Positions 59,870 through 64,000 of a stretch of 64,000 bases of DNA are shown here, one piece after another (position 1 is the first letter of the stretch; every line of letters begins with the position of its first letter). Source of the stretch: Liolophura sinensis (lineage: Eukaryota; Mollusca; Polyplacophora; Chitonida; Chitonidae). The DNA lies in NCBI RefSeq assembly GCF_032854445.1, contig NC_088301.1:34893187-34957186 (forward strand), written 5' to 3'. The notes beneath the pieces were generated by a model. It did no database searches and was not told where the DNA came from. It saw only the letters and a program-made list of their open reading frames with translations. A program made the translations under genes and the position numbers.

Positions 59870-60850
59870 CACAAGCTAGTTTTATTGTATGTTTTAGTCC
59901 GTGGGTCACGGGCCAGTTATTGTCAAGAAGCTGTTTTTCGAGCAAGATGAACACAACTCACTATAGATCAATATAGCGGGCTCATAAGTAAGGACGTCTA
60001 AATACCTCCAGTACAGAGAGGTAAGAGACCAATAAGGCAGCGTTTAGGAATTATTTCTACTGTTTTTTCCAGACTGTATCAAATGATGGCCATGCCCTTG
60101 GCTGGGGCAACTATGCATTGGATTTAGCTTCAGAAGATTTAGGTGACGATGGTTTAAAAATGGAGAAGTGTAATAGATGCTGGTGGTTTTGGCTGTGTCT
60201 GTTTGGGTAAATTTGCTAAACAAATAGTTGCTTTTAATATACTGGACAAGATAATTGATAATCGTGGCAAAACCTCAACGATATCATCAACAATCCCGAC
60301 GAACTACTCCCACCGAAGAGGCGGGTGACGTACGCCCATTTGCTGTCTTACGCCCTGGACTACGCGCACCTCAATTCCATCTTGACATTTAACTTGCAAA
60401 TCTCCTTTTTACGCTAGAAGACAGGTGTAAACTGGGTTACTTTGGCTGTTGTCAGAGAGTGGAATCGGAAACGGGTACCGTCAGTCCCACCAACCGATCC
60501 ACACTGAGTGGAACTGTGGCCTTACAGAGCACCGGAGGTCCTCCGCGGTAAGTCGCCGACCTTCAAAGCCTATGTGTACTCCGTCGATATTACTTTGTGG
60601 CGGCTGTGAACCTCCGTATGGCAACGAGGCACACCCACATGTGATTGTTTTTCCGGATGGTTTCTTGCATTCTCCGCACAGAGTTGGTGTGTGTCAACGA
60701 CGTTTGAGGTGTATTATAAGTATGTGTATAGAACGTGTTGGGGAGCGTGCCCCAAGGATAGATCGTCAATCACCGATCTCATACAACTGATTGATGGAAG
60801 CATGAGCTGTAATGCCATTGCCTGGTGTGTTGCTAATCACGGGAATTACG
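59870..60850 (+). pseudogene. mos pseudogene, copy 2 (tandem to copy 1)
   Basis: Homology to mos runs from the 5' flank (GGGTCACGGGCCAGTTATTG at about 59904) through the coding part and into the 3' UTR (TGTTGCTAATCACGGGAATT at about 60829). The frame is broken many times: the Gly-loop segment around 60175 has a frameshift, a segment between the lysine and NDIINN is deleted near 60255, the catalytic loop region (about 60380) reads through stops, and the APE-to-DVYSVG region is scrambled. Recognisable pieces include LNDIINNPDELLPPKRR in fragments, GTVSPTNRSTLSGTVA and GACPKDRSSITDLIQLID. It is not able to make a kinase. Confidence 0.9.
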
Positions 60851-63800
60851 CACTTACTGCACAAGGATTTGATTAGATGTATGTGATATGGTCTATATGG
60901 CATAAATTTAAGCTGTCATGCTTCTGCTACTGTATGTAGAACTGAGCCCTCATTACATGGTGTTCTGTACTACACCCACGTGTGACGTAATAAAAACCTT
61001 GTAATGGAATTACACCTCGTAACTTACAGACAGACAGACAGACCAAGAAACTTCGTGATATGGCCTAAGGAATATTCAAAGTAAGTGGTTATCCGGGAAC
61101 AGATGTGGTCTATGTTAGGTTAAAGATCTATGCTAGGGTTTCCATCGGTCACACTGCCCTGTTTCCTACTCGATATAACATCAAGGACACACATTCTCCA
61201 AAACACTTTTTTTTATTGCACTACCCAATTGATCATATTTATATATTTATTAAATTACACATAAATTGTTATTACAATACTTGGGGATTGGTTTGTTACA
61301 TCGCATGGTAAATTTTAATGCGTTACCCGTTGGGTATTATAGTACACCTGTATTCTTACATAGCACGGTGTAACAGCCCTATGTCATTCTGTTTATAAAT
61401 GTCTTTGTAACAAGATGTGGCATTCGTTGCTACCGTTTTTGCTCGCTACTTAGATGTTCATTGTGCAAATTTTCCAGTGAATGTCACTATCACGTGACAG
61501 TAACTCAGCTTAAAAAATCTCTTATGTCCTGAAGGTTGTATTGTTTCAGCGCTATGCAGGGTATGACTTTCTTGACACTTTTGCTCATTTGGTTACAGAT
61601 TATCCCAAACGAAAACTACTTTGGAGAATGAAAAGTAAACCAAAGCAACATATACTTTAAAACCAGAATTATTTGCTAGTTGTGAATACCGAAAATTCCC
61701 GACAGCTAATTTTCTCCTATGAGCGCCCATATTGCATTACTTTACCTATTTTTACAATACAAACCACTATAAGGTTCCAGATGGATAGACTTAAGACATC
61801 TGGTCGTATGCCTTGACCAGTGAATGGCTGGGATTCTGATCTTGCATGGGTTTCTGATGAAGGCTTGTATTTTTCAGCAATTTTCCGTTTCTGAGAGCAT
61901 TAAATGGGGGAGATAACTTTCAACACAGCTGTTAGATTATCTCCCCTGCTTCTTGGAGTTATCGCAGAAAAAAAAGAGACAGAGAAGTTGTCGAGAAAGA
62001 AAATTCTACAAAACACATTTGCAACCAGTTTAGGCCTTCATGACTCTGTTATGCCCGTCTGCAGATTGCACAGAGGTGAAGTATTATTGAATGATAATAG
62101 GGTTTATGGCTTTATTTATTTATTTCATTGATGTTTTCGTTGTATTCCCTATGGCTTTAAGTTGACAACCTGATATTATGATCTGCGCTTTTAATTCTAA
62201 TGAAGATAATATTATATTTCTAGGTTTCGTTAAGATACTTATAATCTTGTGGGCTCTACTCTTGGATTTTACGCCAATTATTCAATGTAAAGTGTGATAC
62301 GCTGCTGCATGATTTTTACAGCGTCAGTTACAGCGGGGAGAGGGGGATACATGCATTATGTTTTGATCACAAAATCTTCTGGTTTTATTTGTGCTACTGG
62401 ACACAGAGTTGCTTGCTGCTAAGATTGTTGATACATAATGATAAAACACTTTTCTTGACCCAAGTATATGGTGGCAAACAGTTCATTAGCAGGAGACTTG
62501 GCTCAGTGCGTCCTCCAAACATGTGACGCACGAGTTACATGTTTAATACAGGCAGACAGGGGCCTGATATCCATTCTTGATCACTGTGGCTCTCACTGTA
62601 CTATGTACAATGTACTAAATTTACCTTTGACCAGTTTGATAATGAGTTCAAATCCAGTTCTTGCTGTCTTGGTTGTTGCGTTAAGTTAGGAGGCTGCCCT
62701 GTCGAAGGTCGGTGATGTACAATGGCCTGATAACGGGTTTTTCCCAAAACGCTTTGTAATACTATATTGAGTTGGTTGTGACTTCACAACAACAAATTAC
62801 AAAACACTGTTATTGCAATATTCGAAATTATTGATTTATTTATTGAATTTTCAGAAATTACACTTTTATGTTCTCCGAGAAAAAATCCCCCATCTTATTG
62901 TGTTCTTTTAAGTGCAGAAGGTTAAGAAAATAGTGTAACTATTTCTCTATAGTGGGGCCTACAGGATACCGTGAGTTACCGTAATCCGTCGAAAAGCTTA
63001 TTAATTTATCCTCTGCCTCATATTCCTGATGGGTCTTTAGTGATTAACAGTACTTTTAACCATCTCGTTCTTGGTGAGAGGTGGATGTTGTCAAAGGTAA
63101 AGGGTAAATCTCGCCTATTTGCTAAGGACAAATAGGCGAGTGGCCATGGCGCTGCAATGAAGCGTTTTAGTGAATCTAGAGGCTGCGTAGCCTCCGGAAC
63201 CACTGCGGTTTTATAGTATAGCCAAAGACCTACTTTAGCGATTCATGGAGACGAAATTTTTTGTTGCTTTCTTCTTTTTTCATCAGTACAGATTTATCAG
63301 TTTTGCTTTCTTTAAATCTTAGTATTCCGCATTCATATAAACTCGGCAGAAACTTCAAAAAGGTCGGTGGGTTACCCCGAGCAATCTGTTTATTTTTTCT
63401 TATTTTTTTTTTAAGTAAAATTGGCTGCTGTCATAATTTATTTATTTATTTTATTGGCGTTTTATGCCCCATTTTCAAGAATATTTCACTTATACTAAGA
63501 CGACCACCATAATAGTGAGAGAGAAACTCACGACCATCCGCAGGTTGCTGATAGACAGTCCTAAGTACGGCCGGAGAGGAAGCCAGCATAAGCTGGACTT
63601 GAACTCACAGCGACCGCACTGGTGACAGGTTTATTGCGCCGTGCTGGCGCGCTAACCTCTCGGGCACGGAGGCCCCACCTGTCATATAAGGAAAAATGCA
63701 TGTAAATAGTGGAATAAACAGGACACTGTACACATGATATGGACAATATATAGAATACTTTATCTTTATAAATATACAGGTAATACACTGATTTGCCATA

Positions 63801-64000
63801 GAAAAGTGTAACAATTGATTCTTTTTCTGGTAAGTGCACTTCTTGCCAGGATTCAGTACATATACAATGAACATATACATCACTCACGAGGACGCCAAGA
63901 ATAGAACTGGTCAAAACTGTTACAACTGTGCACTATATAACTAGCAAGTTGAACAAAAGTTATCCAGAAAATTATGTAACTCTAGCATGTTAGTATGTAG
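60851..64000. other. No gene recognised; repeat-bearing flank
   Basis: AT-rich sequence with one full-length SINE (63436-63678) and a small hairpin at 61909-61947 (GGGGGAGATAA against TTATCTCCCC). A box-B-like GAGTTCAAATCCAG at 62643 suggests another decayed SINE. Open frames at 61904-62131 and 62468-62689 have no recognised homology. Confidence 0.5.
63436..63678 (-). repeat. Near full-length SINE family A
   Basis: Minus-strand head GGGGCCTCCGTGCCCGAGAG, core CGGCCGTACTTAGGACTGTC and CAACCTGCGGATGGTCGTG, diverged 3' domain and an AAAT-type tail. An 8-base target duplication CTGTCATA lies at 63428-63435 and 63679-63686. Confidence 0.85.

Overview
This is a eukaryotic, intron-rich, AT-rich animal nuclear window. 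The gene content points to a lophotrochozoan, most likely a mollusc or close relative: short GT-AG exons, an intronless mos kinase, a fatty-acid amide hydrolase, a Reeler-domain secreted protein, an ANKRD66-like protein, and many tRNA-derived SINEs whose 3' domains are common in molluscs and brachiopods. The species cannot be fixed from the sequence alone. I see no bacterial or phage material and no RNA genes other than SINE heads.

Layout. 1-2867: no gene recognised, one SINE. 2868-8778 (+): small coiled-coil protein reconstructed from six exons. 8779-11856: no gene, one long hairpin MITE. 11857-23137 (+): ANKRD66-like ankyrin-repeat gene with two candidate first exons, a second hairpin MITE, a full-length SINE and a 46-bp satellite in its introns. 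24853-29402 (-): Reeler-domain protein with a C-terminal GPI-like tail and a 63-bp minisatellite in an intron; a foldback element (28059-29007) lies in its first intron. 29403-34479: repeats, no gene recognised. 34485-39371 (+): a complete Ty3/gypsy LTR retrotransposon with identical 205-bp LTRs and one intact Gag-Pol frame. 39632-49892 (+): a complete 17-exon FAAH gene predicting 590 residues, with a SINE and a 42-bp minisatellite in introns. 52913-53842 (-): intact single-exon mos. 58600-60850 (+): two broken mos copies, the first being the far arm of a large inverted duplication centred near 56.45 kb. 60851-64000: no gene, one full-length SINE.

The genes do not form a functional cluster. 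The main interest is structural: a very recent retrotransposon insertion 260 bp upstream of the FAAH start codon, a palindromic duplication of mos followed by decay, and a set of hairpin and tandem repeats. I found no convincing previously undescribed biological system; the nearest to something new are the unnamed coiled-coil gene and the repeat families.
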